From JAWXBR01 sp046595995 (lineage in GTDB: Bacteria; Bacteroidota; Ignavibacteria; Kapaibacteriales; Kapaibacteriaceae), in contig JBKJNB010000131.1 in the NCBI GenBank assembly GCA_046595995.1, positions 4,405-68,404 of the forward strand: a stretch of 64,000 nucleotides of DNA, written 5' to 3'. The position numbers were made by a program, and so were the translations under genes. Shown piece after piece: positions 1-7,751 of the stretch (positions are counted from its first letter, which is position 1; each line of letters starts with the position of its first letter). The notes under the pieces are model-generated. The model had not been told where the DNA came from, did not search any database, and saw nothing but the letters and a program-made list of their open reading frames with translations.

Positions 1-34
1 TACCAAAAGAATATTGACAATGGTTGCCAAAGCA

Positions 35-1471
35 CTAATCCCTAAAAACAAGCTGCGGAGTTCCTTCAGAACTAACTACAACAAGGAGTCCGGGAGGAAG
101 CGGCAGAGTCAGAAGACTCGCCGGTTCGATGTCCCGAATAATCTCGCGGCCATCGAGCGACAGGAGCCGCAACGTTGATCCCAATGGCCCATCGAATTGC
201 CGAACAAATTCCTGCAATGAGACGATTCGAGTGCTTTCGTCGAACTTATCCGATGACTCAACGCTAAGCACGGTTGCATCCAGTAGGCTTAAGAACATAC
301 CATCGGATGACGTTCCGCCGGCATGTAGCGCGCCTAGATTGTCTCGCCACATATTGTCACAATCGCCATACACCCCACTCGTGAGTTGGAATCCACGTAC
401 GCGTACTTTTGCATCGGTGACGTGCACGGCAATAAGACACGCCATTGAAGGTGGATTCTTTGAAGTGTCAGTGAGTAGAGTGCCCCCTATCCACCAAGTA
501 TCGGAGGAACGCATTACGACAGACGGGAGAAACAGGTTGTTCGATGGCAAGGGTAACGATTCCGTTAGCAAGCTGTCACCCGCAGAACTCGACCAATGCA
601 GTGTCAGGTGAGCCACCTTAGCGGAATTTCTTACGCAAGCAATAAAAAGCGCTGTGTCTCCGAGTGGCTGCTGTTCGGCTACAAACCGAATCACCGAGTA
701 ACTAGGTTCGGTGTATGGTCTGGCTACGCTCTGCTGAACGAGATTCCGGTCAAATGAGGATACCCACACCTGAGCTTTCTTACCAGCCTGGAAGCGAGAA
801 GCACTTGAAACCAATACACTCCCACCCGGGAAGACTGCAAACTCAAGCGGGCCATCAGGATCAGCAGTAGGTGGAGCGTCAATGGCTCCGACTTTGCGTT
901 CGATGCCCGTCGGATCGAACTGATAGATAAGGTATTGTCCTTCGGCAGGAACGGGTACGCTGCCACGCTGTCGGCCACTTACAATGTGGCCACTCGCTGA
1001 TGATGTTACGCCGATGCTACCCGTCCTTACTTGGGTAAACGTGTCGGATTTTATCGCAAACGATGGTAAGGCGTCAGATCGCAGGGTGACTTCGGCTACA
1101 CTACTGTGTGCTGCCGTAGAAAGTACATTCCGCTGCAAGCCTCTGAATACAGTGTTAACGCCATCCCTGAAGCTCTGACCCGACAGGATCAAGTTAGTGT
1201 CCAAACTGCCATAGCTGAATACTCTATCATACCGCCCGTCAATTTTTTGATGCACGAATACTCGAAGCGGTCGTAGCTCCGTTACAAAGGCTGTGTCAGC
1301 CCCGCGTATCACGAATCCTGCAATCGATTCATAAGACAGTGAAGACAGAGCAGGTCGAGTGATGGGATACATAACACCAAACGACAATTGTTGACAATTC
1401 CCACTCTGCGTTGCCAAATGAGCAATAACGACAGAGATAAGAAACACTATGTTCAGGCCTCTATGGTGCAT
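35..1471 (-). CDS. Secreted protein with probable type IX C-terminal domain
   Basis: Unrecognised secreted protein of about 478 residues. The chosen ATG begins MHHRGLNIVFLISVVIAHLA, a good signal peptide; the open frame extends 12 codons further upstream but only with a polar arginine-rich leader. The body looks beta-rich with no enzyme motif I recognise. The last 70 residues (GSTLRLLSLDGREI, then PGLLVVVSSEG) resemble the sandwich-type sorting domain of type IX cargo, in a weak form. The start overlaps the end of the upstream secreted gene by 11 bases, so the two are probably co-transcribed and co-translated. Function unknown; surface or extracellular location is inferred from the signal peptide and tail. 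Confidence 0.6.
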   Translation of the reverse strand: MHHRGLNIVFLISVVIAHLATQSGNCQQLSFGVMYPITRPALSSLSYESIAGFVIRGADTAFVTELRPLRVFVHQKIDGRYDRVFSYGSLDTNLILSGQSFRDGVNTVFRGLQRNVLSTAAHSSVAEVTLRSDALPSFAIKSDTFTQVRTGSIGVTSSASGHIVSGRQRGSVPVPAEGQYLIYQFDPTGIERKVGAIDAPPTADPDGPLEFAVFPGGSVLVSSASRFQAGKKAQVWVSSFDRNLVQQSVARPYTEPSYSVIRFVAEQQPLGDTALFIACVRNSAKVAHLTLHWSSSAGDSLLTESLPLPSNNLFLPSVVMRSSDTWWIGGTLLTDTSKNPPSMACLIAVHVTDAKVRVRGFQLTSGVYGDCDNMWRDNLGALHAGGTSSDGMFLSLLDATVLSVESSDKFDESTRIVSLQEFVRQFDGPLGSTLRLLSLDGREIIRDIEPASLLTLPLPPGLLVVVSSEGTPQLVFRD

Positions 1472-2153
1472 AACAGATCGGGAAGCACCCCGACCACCAC
1501 GTTGCATTAGGGGGAACCACGGGAGTCAGAGAGCTGCAAGTAGGAACGGCATCTGACTCAACAACAGCAAATGTCGTCTGGAGTTGTTGGTTTGCATCCA
1601 GGCACACGGAAGTACGCACAATGCAGCAGGCTTCTCCGCAGCTCTGGAAATTAAAATGCCACCATGGGGTACCTGACGATCCAATCCTGTAAATTCGAAG
1701 GCAAGCTGCGTTCATGAACTGAATGACATTGTACGCGTTTGGACATGAGAATACTGCTTGATCGATGGGTGACAGTGCTCTAAACCGCGCCTCGGCAACG
1801 AGTCGAGGTCCCCACAGAACAAGGTCTCGAATCGTCGTCCATACGGTTCCATCGTTCGAGAGGAGAGTTACGAGAGCATTACAGTCCGGATCGGTAGCAT
1901 CCACAAAGAAGTACTTTATCTTGAAGTAGACCTGTTCTCCGCACTGGATTACATCATACGTGTAACTAAGATTACATCCCGGATAGTCGGGATGATTGAC
2001 CTGAATCGTTTGGTTTTCGGCAATTACTTGGCAGCCAACAGGCTCACAATCAAGCTGGGCCTGACTCTCAGCCATGCAACTAATCCAAACTAAGCAAGTA
2101 AGCAATAACGGTTTGAGATAACCGGGGGGGGGGGGGAACGAAAGCACCTTCAT
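1461..2153 (-). CDS. Cysteine-rich secreted protein with poly-C tract in signal region
   Basis: Unrecognised exported protein of about 230 residues starting MKVLSFPPPPGYLKPLLL, with a signal peptide ending near AESQAQ. The mature part has many cysteines, several in pairs (CEPVGC, CGEACC, CSS, CFPIC), suggesting disulfide bonds outside the cytoplasm. Four consecutive proline codons after the sixth residue come from a run of 13 C on the coding strand. A one-base change there moves translation into a frame that stops within about 14 codons, near position 2080, so expression could switch by slippage. It overlaps the following secreted gene by 11 bases. Function unknown. Confidence 0.6.
   Translation of the reverse strand: MKVLSFPPPPGYLKPLLLTCLVWISCMAESQAQLDCEPVGCQVIAENQTIQVNHPDYPGCNLSYTYDVIQCGEQVYFKIKYFFVDATDPDCNALVTLLSNDGTVWTTIRDLVLWGPRLVAEARFRALSPIDQAVFSCPNAYNVIQFMNAACLRIYRIGSSGTPWWHFNFQSCGEACCIVRTSVCLDANQQLQTTFAVVESDAVPTCSSLTPVVPPNATWWSGCFPICYAP
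2124..2136. repeat. 13-base G/C homopolymer inside a coding region
   Basis: Thirteen uninterrupted G on the + strand (C on the coding strand) lie in codons 6-10 of the cysteine-rich secreted protein. No other homopolymer of this length was seen in the window. Such tracts in early codons of surface proteins are classic sites of slipped-strand phase variation; that role here is inference. Length error in sequencing or assembly is a real alternative. Confidence 0.75.
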
Positions 2154-2222
2154 GATGGCTCTCCTTGCGTGGTTGATGTCTTGGACAACTGCCGTAACAA
2201 ATGTATGAATTTGTTTGGTTTG

Positions 2223-2573
2223 ATGAGAGATCAGCAATTGCATGAGCACGTGCCCGATGTGAGAGCACCGTGGCGTGTGACGGAGATCGAGATTCGAGAC
2301 AAAGAATTTGAGCTACGGGTCTACATCCATCCGGAGGAGGACGCAGAGATGCAGCGTCCGGAATGTGGGCGCGTGTGCGGACGATTATGACAACGCCCAT
2401 CATCGTGGCGTCACCTGGACGGGTGCAAATTCAGGACGATTCTGACGTCGCAGGTGCCGCGGATACAATGCCCTGAACACGTAGTCAAGACGATGCAGCC
2501 ACCGGGACATCTTTTTAAACGCCACCTACTTGCCCAAACCGTCAAGAAGGCATTCATAAGGCTTGCGGTTTAG
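2223..2573 (+). pseudogene. ISL3-family transposase remnant (N-terminal part)
   Basis: Translation gives MRDQQLHEHVPDVRAPWRVT, then RPECGRVCGRL, an in-frame TGA at 2388, and on in the same frame SSWRHLDGCKFRTIL and VPRIQCPEHVVKTM. This is the order of the N-terminal zinc-binding region of ISL3-type transposases (APWRV, CPECG, WRHLD, CPEH). The similarity ends near 2510 and the catalytic DDE domain is absent, so it is a dead fragment. The first cysteine of the CPECG motif is also replaced by arginine. No terminal inverted repeats were recognised. It lies next to another broken gene on the opposite strand. Confidence 0.7.
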
Positions 2574-2608
2574 GTGGCGGCCGAGATTGATCGATACACC
2601 TAGCACAA

Positions 2609-2817
2609 TCATGAGTCTCTGTCGCTCTCAATCCACTTATGCGTCCAGTCGTACAAGGCCGTAGGTTCTAACTTCAGAATACATCCGGCCATGCGTGGCG
2701 CAAGCACATCGACTGTGTCCCACCAGCTCTTCTGAGCAATAAGCGCCTCTATCATATTTGTTGTTCAAGTCTGCGCAGAAGCATACGACGTTCCGGAGCA
2801 GAAATGCCGTGGAACGA
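2609..2817 (-). pseudogene. AlkD-type DNA alkylation repair glycosylase remnant
   Basis: Two minus-strand pieces in different frames match AlkD (HEAT-repeat DNA glycosylase for alkylated bases). The upstream piece, 2760-2817, reads FHGISAPERRMLLRR, like the FLGI..PERR..L block near the AlkD N terminus. The second, 2609-2755, reads IEALIAQKSWWDTVD and then KWIESD, the hallmark KSWWD(S/T)VD and KWI.SD segments. The roughly 50 residues that normally lie between these blocks are missing, there is a frameshift at the junction near 2756, and the C-terminal half is lost after a TGA. The gene is therefore non-functional. It sits 36 bases from the transposase remnant. Confidence 0.75.
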
Positions 2818-2848
2818 GACGGATGGTGCATCTGTAGTCAAGTCGGAC

Positions 2849-4030
2849 TTAAACGGTTACACGCTCACCGATATGGATGCGGATGCGACGAAGTGCTTCG
2901 AGAATGTTCTCGATGCTGTTGGCGTAGGAGAATCGGATGAAGCCTTCGCCGTGTGCGCCGAATGCAGTGCCAGAAAGGCATGCAACGCCTGCTTCGTACA
3001 GCAGGAAGTCTGCGCACTCTTGTGATTTCATGCCTGTGCCTGTGATGTTCGGGAACACATAGAACGCAGCGTGGGGCAAGTGGCAACGGAAGCCCGGGAT
3101 GTCATTGAGTCCGGCAACAATAACGTCACGGCGATTTTCAAATTCTTTCAGGAAGTCATTCACATACGGCAGTGTGCGATCACTGAGCGCCTCGACGCCT
3201 GCCATTTGCGTGAACGAAGCCGTGCACGATGTAACGTTGGTCTGTAGCTTGGCAACAACCTTGGCAATGTCTGGCGGAAAGATGCCGTAGCCAAGGCGCC
3301 ATCCCGTCATGGCGAACGTCTTCGAAAATCCGTCGAGGATAATCGTGCGTTCGTACATGCCTTCGAATTCTGTAATGGACGTGTGATTGAAGTCGCCGTA
3401 CGTCACCTGTGAATAGATCTCGTCGCTTAGAACAATCAAGTCGTGTTTGATGGCCAGGTCGGCAATCTGACGCAAATCTTCACGCGTAAGAATACCGCCT
3501 GTAGGGTTTTGCGGTGTGTTGATGATAATCATCCGTGTCTTCGCGGTAATGCTTGCTTCGAGATCTGCAACATCAAAACGGAATTCCTTTTCTTCGCGCA
3601 GTTGCAGTGGTACCGGAACGGCTTTAAGAAAGTTTATAACCGATTCATATATTGGAAAACCAGGATTCGGGTAAATCACTTCATCACCTTCGTTCAGACA
3701 CGCCATCATTGCAAAGAACATGATGGGCTTTGCGCCGGGCGTGATTACGACGTGGTCAGCCTTGACTTTGTCGTAGCCGCGTGTTTTGTTCACGTAATCG
3801 GCTACTGCCTGGCGTGCCTGAGGCAAACCAGCGGCTGGACCATAATGGGTGAAGCCCGCATCGAGTGCATCCTTGCCCGCCTGAATGATATTTGGCGGAG
3901 TATCGAAATCGGGCTCACCAATCTCAAGGTGAACAATGCTCTTGCCCTGCGCTTCGAGGGCGCGGGCTTTTACAAGCACTTCAAACGCAGTTTCGGTACC
4001 AAGGCGTGAGATACGGTCGGCGATATGCAT
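2849..4030 (-). CDS. Class I/II pyridoxal-phosphate aminotransferase (aspartate-type)
   Basis: PLP-dependent aminotransferase of fold type I, about 393 residues, cytoplasmic. Visible family marks: substrate-loop start LEIGEPDFDTP, the NTPQNPTGG block, YPNPGFPIYE, the cofactor-contacting SDEIYSQVTY, and the Schiff-base lysine in DGFSKTFAMTGWRLGYG (about residue 237). This pattern fits the aspartate/tyrosine aminotransferase group that uses 2-oxoglutarate or oxaloacetate; exact substrate cannot be read. The second methionine (MHIADRIS) was chosen as start because it opens the conserved N-terminal helix; seven more codons are possible upstream. A TATCTTTG promoter element lies 35 bases upstream of the start. 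It stands alone, next to the AlkD remnant. Confidence 0.92.
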   Translation of the reverse strand: MHIADRISRLGTETAFEVLVKARALEAQGKSIVHLEIGEPDFDTPPNIIQAGKDALDAGFTHYGPAAGLPQARQAVADYVNKTRGYDKVKADHVVITPGAKPIMFFAMMACLNEGDEVIYPNPGFPIYESVINFLKAVPVPLQLREEKEFRFDVADLEASITAKTRMIIINTPQNPTGGILTREDLRQIADLAIKHDLIVLSDEIYSQVTYGDFNHTSITEFEGMYERTIILDGFSKTFAMTGWRLGYGIFPPDIAKVVAKLQTNVTSCTASFTQMAGVEALSDRTLPYVNDFLKEFENRRDVIVAGLNDIPGFRCHLPHAAFYVFPNITGTGMKSQECADFLLYEAGVACLSGTAFGAHGEGFIRFSYANSIENILEALRRIRIHIGERVTV

Positions 4031-4064
4031 GACGATTCCGGAAGTGAACAACGCAGGGAAAGAG

Positions 4065-4072
4065 CAAAGATA
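4065..4072 (-). promoter_or_regulatory. Bacteroidota-type -7 promoter element
   Basis: TATCTTTG on the minus strand matches TAnnTTTG exactly and lies 34 bases before the aminotransferase start. No clear -33 TTTG was seen at the usual distance. Confidence 0.5.
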
Positions 4073-4104
4073 CTAGATCGCTCGGAGCCTGACCGACGTG
4101 GCGT

Positions 4105-4581
4105 TTAGATCTTCTCGACACCTACGGGCGCCCTCTGGCGATCGATGGTAATCGTACGGACGTTGTCGTGTGTAGGGTCGCCTGTGATGGCGACGGACCA
4201 CGCACCTGCCGGCAGGTGTTGTTGAGCCTTCTCGGGCCACTCAACAAGCTTTATGGCATCATGCGCAAAGACGCAGTCATCGAAACCTACATCCTCCAGC
4301 TCGGCTGGTGAGTCGATGCGGTAGAGGTCTACATGATAAATCTTCACCGAGTCACCATCAGGCGTTTCGCCGGTGTACTGATTGATGATTGTGAACGTCG
4401 GGCTGGTGACGATGTCGTCGACCGCGAAGTAGCTGCAGATGCCTTTGACGAATTCAGTCTTGCCTGCTCCGAGGTCACCAAAAATGGCTACCACATCGCC
4501 CACAACAAGACTGCCGGCGAATGCCTCGCCAAGCTCAATCGTCTGCTCTTCGCTCTCTGACCGGAGGGTAGAAACCTCCAT
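4105..4581 (-). CDS. tsaE: tRNA threonylcarbamoyladenosine biosynthesis ATPase TsaE
   Basis: Small P-loop ATPase of the t6A37 tRNA-modification machinery, acting with TsaB and TsaD. Seen: Walker A as GDLGAGKTEFVKGI about residues 35-48, the conserved SPTFTIINQY block, HVDLYRID, and the LVEWPEKA motif near the C terminus. The length of 158 residues is normal for YjeE/TsaE. The ATG was preferred over a TTG four codons upstream. tsaB and tsaD are not in this window. The gene follows porX on the same strand across a 116-base spacer containing two small hairpins, so it may have its own transcript. Confidence 0.92.
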   Translation of the reverse strand: MEVSTLRSESEEQTIELGEAFAGSLVVGDVVAIFGDLGAGKTEFVKGICSYFAVDDIVTSPTFTIINQYTGETPDGDSVKIYHVDLYRIDSPAELEDVGFDDCVFAHDAIKLVEWPEKAQQHLPAGAWSVAITGDPTHDNVRTITIDRQRAPVGVEKI

Positions 4582-4649
4582 AGTATGTACCAACGTGACA
4601 CAAGCTTCCTCCGAAGAGGAGGACCAAGCTAAGGAAAAATCTGTGAGCG

Positions 4650-4684
4650 AGGTGCGCTACCTGCCCACCGAGGTGACTTACCTC
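4650..4684. repeat. Pair of short hairpins between porX and tsaE
   Basis: Two adjacent inverted repeats: AGGT-5-ACCT at 4650-4662 and GAGGT-5-ACCTC at 4670-4684. On the minus strand they lie downstream of porX and are followed within about ten bases by a run of five T, so they could end porX transcription. The paired arrangement recurs elsewhere in the window. Confidence 0.45.
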
Positions 4685-4697
4685 CGCACAACGATCA

Positions 4698-6272
4698 TCA
4701 GCGGGGCTCGAGGACAATTACCGGAAGAATCATTTCTTCCATCGAAATGCCGCCGTGCTGGAAACTGTCGCGATACTTCGTCAGGTAATGATGGTAGTCT
4801 GTCGGGTAGACAAAGTATCGGTCTTCCTTTGCAATGACGCAAGTCGTTGCAATGCCCCCTGCGGGAATCTTCATTGCCTCGGTATCGCGGATAATCATTG
4901 CGTCGTTTGAGTCGGTCTTTACGTTGCGACCAATCTTGTATCGAAGATTCGTCGTGGTCTCCCTATCCCCTATCACTTTTGACCCACGCATGCAGCGCAC
5001 ACTTCCGTGATCGGTTGTTATGATAATCTGCACGTTTGGCACAGCCGACAGCGTTTTAAGAATGCCGTAGAAGCTTGAGTGCTGAAACCACGAGCTCGTG
5101 AGTGAACGATATGCTGCTTCGTCTGGCGCAATCTCTTTGAGAATCGGAAAGTCTGAACGCGAGTGTGCAATCATGTCAACGGCGTTAATAACTATTGCAG
5201 TTAACTGTGATTTCGCATAACGCATGATGTCTGCTTCGATGCGCTTGCCAAATTCTGTGTCGATAATCTTTATGTATTGCAGATCGTTTTTCAGCTTTAC
5301 ACGACGTCGCTGCAAATAGAGATTTAGTAACTCTTTTTCAAATCTGTTGAGCGTGTGTTCATCTTTACCGCGTTCATCAATTGCAAACTGCGGGTAGTGT
5401 TTATTGATGTCGGTCGGATACAGTCCCGCAAAAATGCTGTTGCGCGCATACGGCGTGGCAGTTGGCAGAATCGAGCAGTAGTAGTCGTGCTGTACAGAGT
5501 ACATCGGACGTATGAATTCTTCCATCACGCGCCATTGGTCGAGGCGCATGCAGTCAATAACCATGAAGAACGTGGGGCGTCCGCTCTCCAGCCGCGGCAA
5601 CAAGTACTTGTCAAGGATATGGGGCGAAAGAAGGGGCATGTCTTCTGTTCGCTTATCGCGGTCCGTTAACCAATCGGGGTATTCGTTTTCTATGAACCTC
5701 GAGAATGCCTGATTGCATTCACGGTATTGGTCACGGAGCGACTGCTCGAGACCAACATCCTGATGCTGGTCTAGCTCGAGGCTGCTCTCTACAAGTTTCA
5801 GGTAGACATCGAGCCATTCACTCCATGACATGCGGTCCATAAGGCGACGAGAAATCGAAGAATAGTCGCGATGAAAATTCTCCGTGATCCGCGCCTCTGT
5901 AATCCGTTGCGTCTCGAGGAATTTTTTGCACGCCGCGAGGATCTGTGTTGGGTTCACGGGCTTCGTTAGGTAGTCATCGATCTTGCGACCGATGGCCTCT
6001 TCCATCACCGATTCCTGCTCGTTCTTCGTTACCATTACCACGGGCACCGAGCGATTGATGTCTTTTAGTACCGACAACGTCTCGAGTCCGGATATCCCGA
6101 CCATCGTCTCATCGAGAAAGATCAGATCGAAGCGCTCGGTCTGCGCCAGCTCTATTGCATCCTCGCCATTCGTGGCAGTTGCCACTGCATATCCACGTTG
6201 TTCGAGCAGGATGATGTGCGGCTTCAGAAGACTGATTTCGTCATCAACCCATAGGATGCGCTTCTTTTCCAT
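4698..6272 (-). CDS. porX: PorX-type response regulator with PglZ phosphatase-like domain
   Basis: Two-component regulator of type IX secretion, 524 residues. Residues 1-115 form a CheY-like receiver: acidic pair VDDE at 9-12, phospho-acceptor D54 in IFLDETM, T82, and K104 in YLTKPVNP. A helical linker follows. From about residue 225 comes a PglZ/alkaline-phosphatase-superfamily domain with FFMVIDCMRLDQWRVM, ILPTATPYARNSIFAGL, ITTDHGSVRC, and HGGISMEEMILP near the end. In Porphyromonas and Flavobacterium PorX works with the PorY sensor and SigP to support secretion of CTD-bearing cargo; several such proteins are encoded here. A GAAGGA ribosome site precedes the ATG. No sensor kinase gene is adjacent. 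Confidence 0.9.
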   Translation of the reverse strand: MEKKRILWVDDEISLLKPHIILLEQRGYAVATATNGEDAIELAQTERFDLIFLDETMVGISGLETLSVLKDINRSVPVVMVTKNEQESVMEEAIGRKIDDYLTKPVNPTQILAACKKFLETQRITEARITENFHRDYSSISRRLMDRMSWSEWLDVYLKLVESSLELDQHQDVGLEQSLRDQYRECNQAFSRFIENEYPDWLTDRDKRTEDMPLLSPHILDKYLLPRLESGRPTFFMVIDCMRLDQWRVMEEFIRPMYSVQHDYYCSILPTATPYARNSIFAGLYPTDINKHYPQFAIDERGKDEHTLNRFEKELLNLYLQRRRVKLKNDLQYIKIIDTEFGKRIEADIMRYAKSQLTAIVINAVDMIAHSRSDFPILKEIAPDEAAYRSLTSSWFQHSSFYGILKTLSAVPNVQIIITTDHGSVRCMRGSKVIGDRETTTNLRYKIGRNVKTDSNDAMIIRDTEAMKIPAGGIATTCVIAKEDRYFVYPTDYHHYLTKYRDSFQHGGISMEEMILPVIVLEPR

Positions 6273-6341
6273 AGTTCCTTCGCGTGTTGAAAGCTTGTAG
6301 AGGGCAGGTGGTGTGGACGGATGCCAAACCGATTATTGCTC

Positions 6342-6413
6342 ATTCCGGGAATCATTCTCTCCCGGAATCAGGTTTACATAACATTGATTCCGGGAATCAT
6401 TGTCTCCCGGAAT
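6342..6413. repeat. Two copies of a 27-base palindromic element
   Basis: Two nearly identical hairpin units, 6342-6368 and 6387-6413. Each has perfect 9-base arms ATTCCGGGA and TCCCGGAAT around a 9-base loop (ATCATTCTC or ATCATTGTC). The second copy supplies the final codons and the stop codon of the thioesterase gene. There is no T run, so these look more like REP-type elements than terminators. Confidence 0.8.
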
Positions 6414-6861
6414 GAACGGAATGAACGTTTGGAGTTATCACCGCCATCGTTGTAGTCGCGCGAGCGATGAGTGTTTCCTCGCCACCATCGGAGCAATACA
6501 CATCTGCCTCGCAGAAGTGCATCATACGTCCCGGTTTCACCACGCGCCCTACCGCGCGCAAGCGCGAGCCCCTTCCCTTGGCGAAGTACGAGACCTTGAT
6601 TTCGGCCGTAACGGTGTGCTCATTGGGTCCGACGAGCGTAAAGCCGGCAAAGCCCGCTGCGACGTCCGCAATCGTCGCTGTAACGCCCCCATGGACGAGT
6701 CCGAGTTGCTGCTGATGCTCCGGCTTCAGGTCGATTACGGCTTCGACATAGCCAGGCTCAATTACCGTAAGGCGGCAACCGAGGTGTTTCATGAACAACT
6801 GACGTGTGAGGTGATCCTCAATGCAGGCGCGGAAGTCGGGGTTCTTGAGCTTGTATTCCAT
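6397..6861 (-). CDS. PaaI/YigI-type hotdog-fold thioesterase
   Basis: Cytoplasmic hotdog-fold acyl-CoA thioesterase-like protein of 154 residues. The pattern LGLVHGGVTATIADVAAGFA (HGG turn followed by the long helix) is the core of the PaaI group, and the later strands (TAEIKVSYFAKGRG, EADVYCSDG) complete the fold. Substrate unknown; phenylacetyl-CoA-type or other acyl-CoAs are typical. The ATG lies four bases after a TAAGTTTG promoter element, implying a leaderless mRNA. The last five codons and the stop lie inside a palindromic repeat, so the C terminus has probably been remodelled by repeat insertion. Confidence 0.85.
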   Translation of the reverse strand: MEYKLKNPDFRACIEDHLTRQLFMKHLGCRLTVIEPGYVEAVIDLKPEHQQQLGLVHGGVTATIADVAAGFAGFTLVGPNEHTVTAEIKVSYFAKGRGSRLRAVGRVVKPGRMMHFCEADVYCSDGGEETLIARATTTMAVITPNVHSVHSGRQ

Positions 6862-6865
6862 GCGG

Positions 6866-6873
6866 CAAACTTA
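6866..6873 (-). promoter_or_regulatory. -7 promoter element four bases from a start codon
   Basis: TAAGTTTG on the minus strand matches TAnnTTTG; only four bases separate it from the thioesterase ATG. A transcript starting at the usual place would have almost no leader. Confidence 0.5.
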
Positions 6874-6913
6874 CCCCTTGTCACACGCACCCTCGGACCT
6901 GCCACGATGTGTC

Positions 6914-7468
6914 ATGCCCATTCCGACATTTAACGCGTCCCAGCTACTGCCTGAGGGTATTCACACGATGACGTTGGATGAGTGTGAATTCCTCTTCGTT
7001 CAGGGATTTCCAGACAGTTCGTCTCGCGCTCCCCTATTCCGAAAGTTTCGGGACTACTCAGATTTGATCGCGTCGTTTGCGATACATGCAAAACAGTGGA
7101 TCAACGGATCCTTCGTAGATGCTTCACGAATCGACCCTGAGGACATCGATGTCGTGACGTTCATTTCAACAGGAGTCTTCGAAGCACTGGAACCCGATGT
7201 GAAATCAAGAATTCGATCATCATTGCATGGTGGTCACGCGACCAAGGAGCAATTTGGTTCTCACACCTTCATGGTCTTAGTCTTTCCTGCTGACCATAGA
7301 GCGCGTTACTTCTCAGAACTTGAAATTAGTGGCGTTCGTAGGTTCTGGTCTCATGCCAGAGAGTACGGTTCATGGGGCAAACGGCTTGCACCAGATAGAG
7401 GTGCTAAGGGCTTCGTTGAATTAATCATCGGTGATTTGCAATTTGCACCCGATCTGGAGCCAACATGA
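6914..7468 (+). CDS. DUF6932-type nucleotidyltransferase-like protein
   Basis: Cytoplasmic protein of 184 residues beginning MPIPTFNASQLLPEGIHTMT, a characteristic start of the DUF6932 family. Around residues 60-80 it shows WINGSFVDASRIDPEDIDVV, matching a minimal nucleotidyltransferase core: Gly-Ser turn, then a D-x-D pair (the DID of EDIDVV). The family is usually annotated as hypothetical, and related folds occur in type IV toxin-antitoxin and abortive-infection modules; activity is not established. The last codons overlap the start of the next gene as ATGA, so the two are translationally coupled. I recognise only the family and the fold signature. Confidence 0.65.
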   Translation: MPIPTFNASQLLPEGIHTMTLDECEFLFVQGFPDSSSRAPLFRKFRDYSDLIASFAIHAKQWINGSFVDASRIDPEDIDVVTFISTGVFEALEPDVKSRIRSSLHGGHATKEQFGSHTFMVLVFPADHRARYFSELEISGVRRFWSHAREYGSWGKRLAPDRGAKGFVELIIGDLQFAPDLEPT

Positions 7469-7674
7469 GAACCTATCAGCCATCGACTGAAGTCTTAGAA
7501 CAAATAATTTGCTTCAAGCATATACTCGAGGGTTTTATTGCACTCGAAATGCCTGACGATAGCTCGGTACAATTTCAGATTCTGTCCTTGCAAGCATATC
7601 TAGGCACTCTCGAAGAAGAATACGATTGGTCAGTCAATTATGAAAACAATGCTTCAGGTCACCACTTGACATAG
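7465..7674 (+). CDS. Small partner protein coupled to the DUF6932 gene
   Basis: Sixty-nine residues, acidic, predicted mostly helical (TEVLEQIICFKHILEGFIAL, then LQAYLGTLEEEYDW). No family recognised. Its ATG overlaps the preceding stop in an ATGA arrangement, strong evidence that it is a real gene made together with the nucleotidyltransferase-like protein. A role as antitoxin-like or accessory subunit is inference from size and coupling. The pair lies as an insertion-like island between a thioesterase and nuoI, both on the opposite strand. Confidence 0.6.
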   Translation: MRTYQPSTEVLEQIICFKHILEGFIALEMPDDSSVQFQILSLQAYLGTLEEEYDWSVNYENNASGHHLT

Positions 7675-7751
7675 AAGCCGATAAGTGCTATCGTAACAAC
7701 TGTAGTTCGCATTCAGAGAAGTGCATTTCTGAGGATAATCGGACGTAGGTC

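Noticed and set aside
2080..2403. 107-codon minus-strand open frame across the poly-C tract
   Set aside because: It is the out-of-frame reading of the cysteine-rich secreted gene; kept only as evidence for what a one-base slip would yield.
3443..4009. 188-codon open frame on the plus strand
   Set aside because: It is entirely antisense to the well-conserved aminotransferase gene and its product resembles nothing; a mirror of codon bias.
6342..6413. CRISPR-like repeat pair
   Set aside because: Only two copies, palindromic, with an 18-base gap and no cas genes; not an array.
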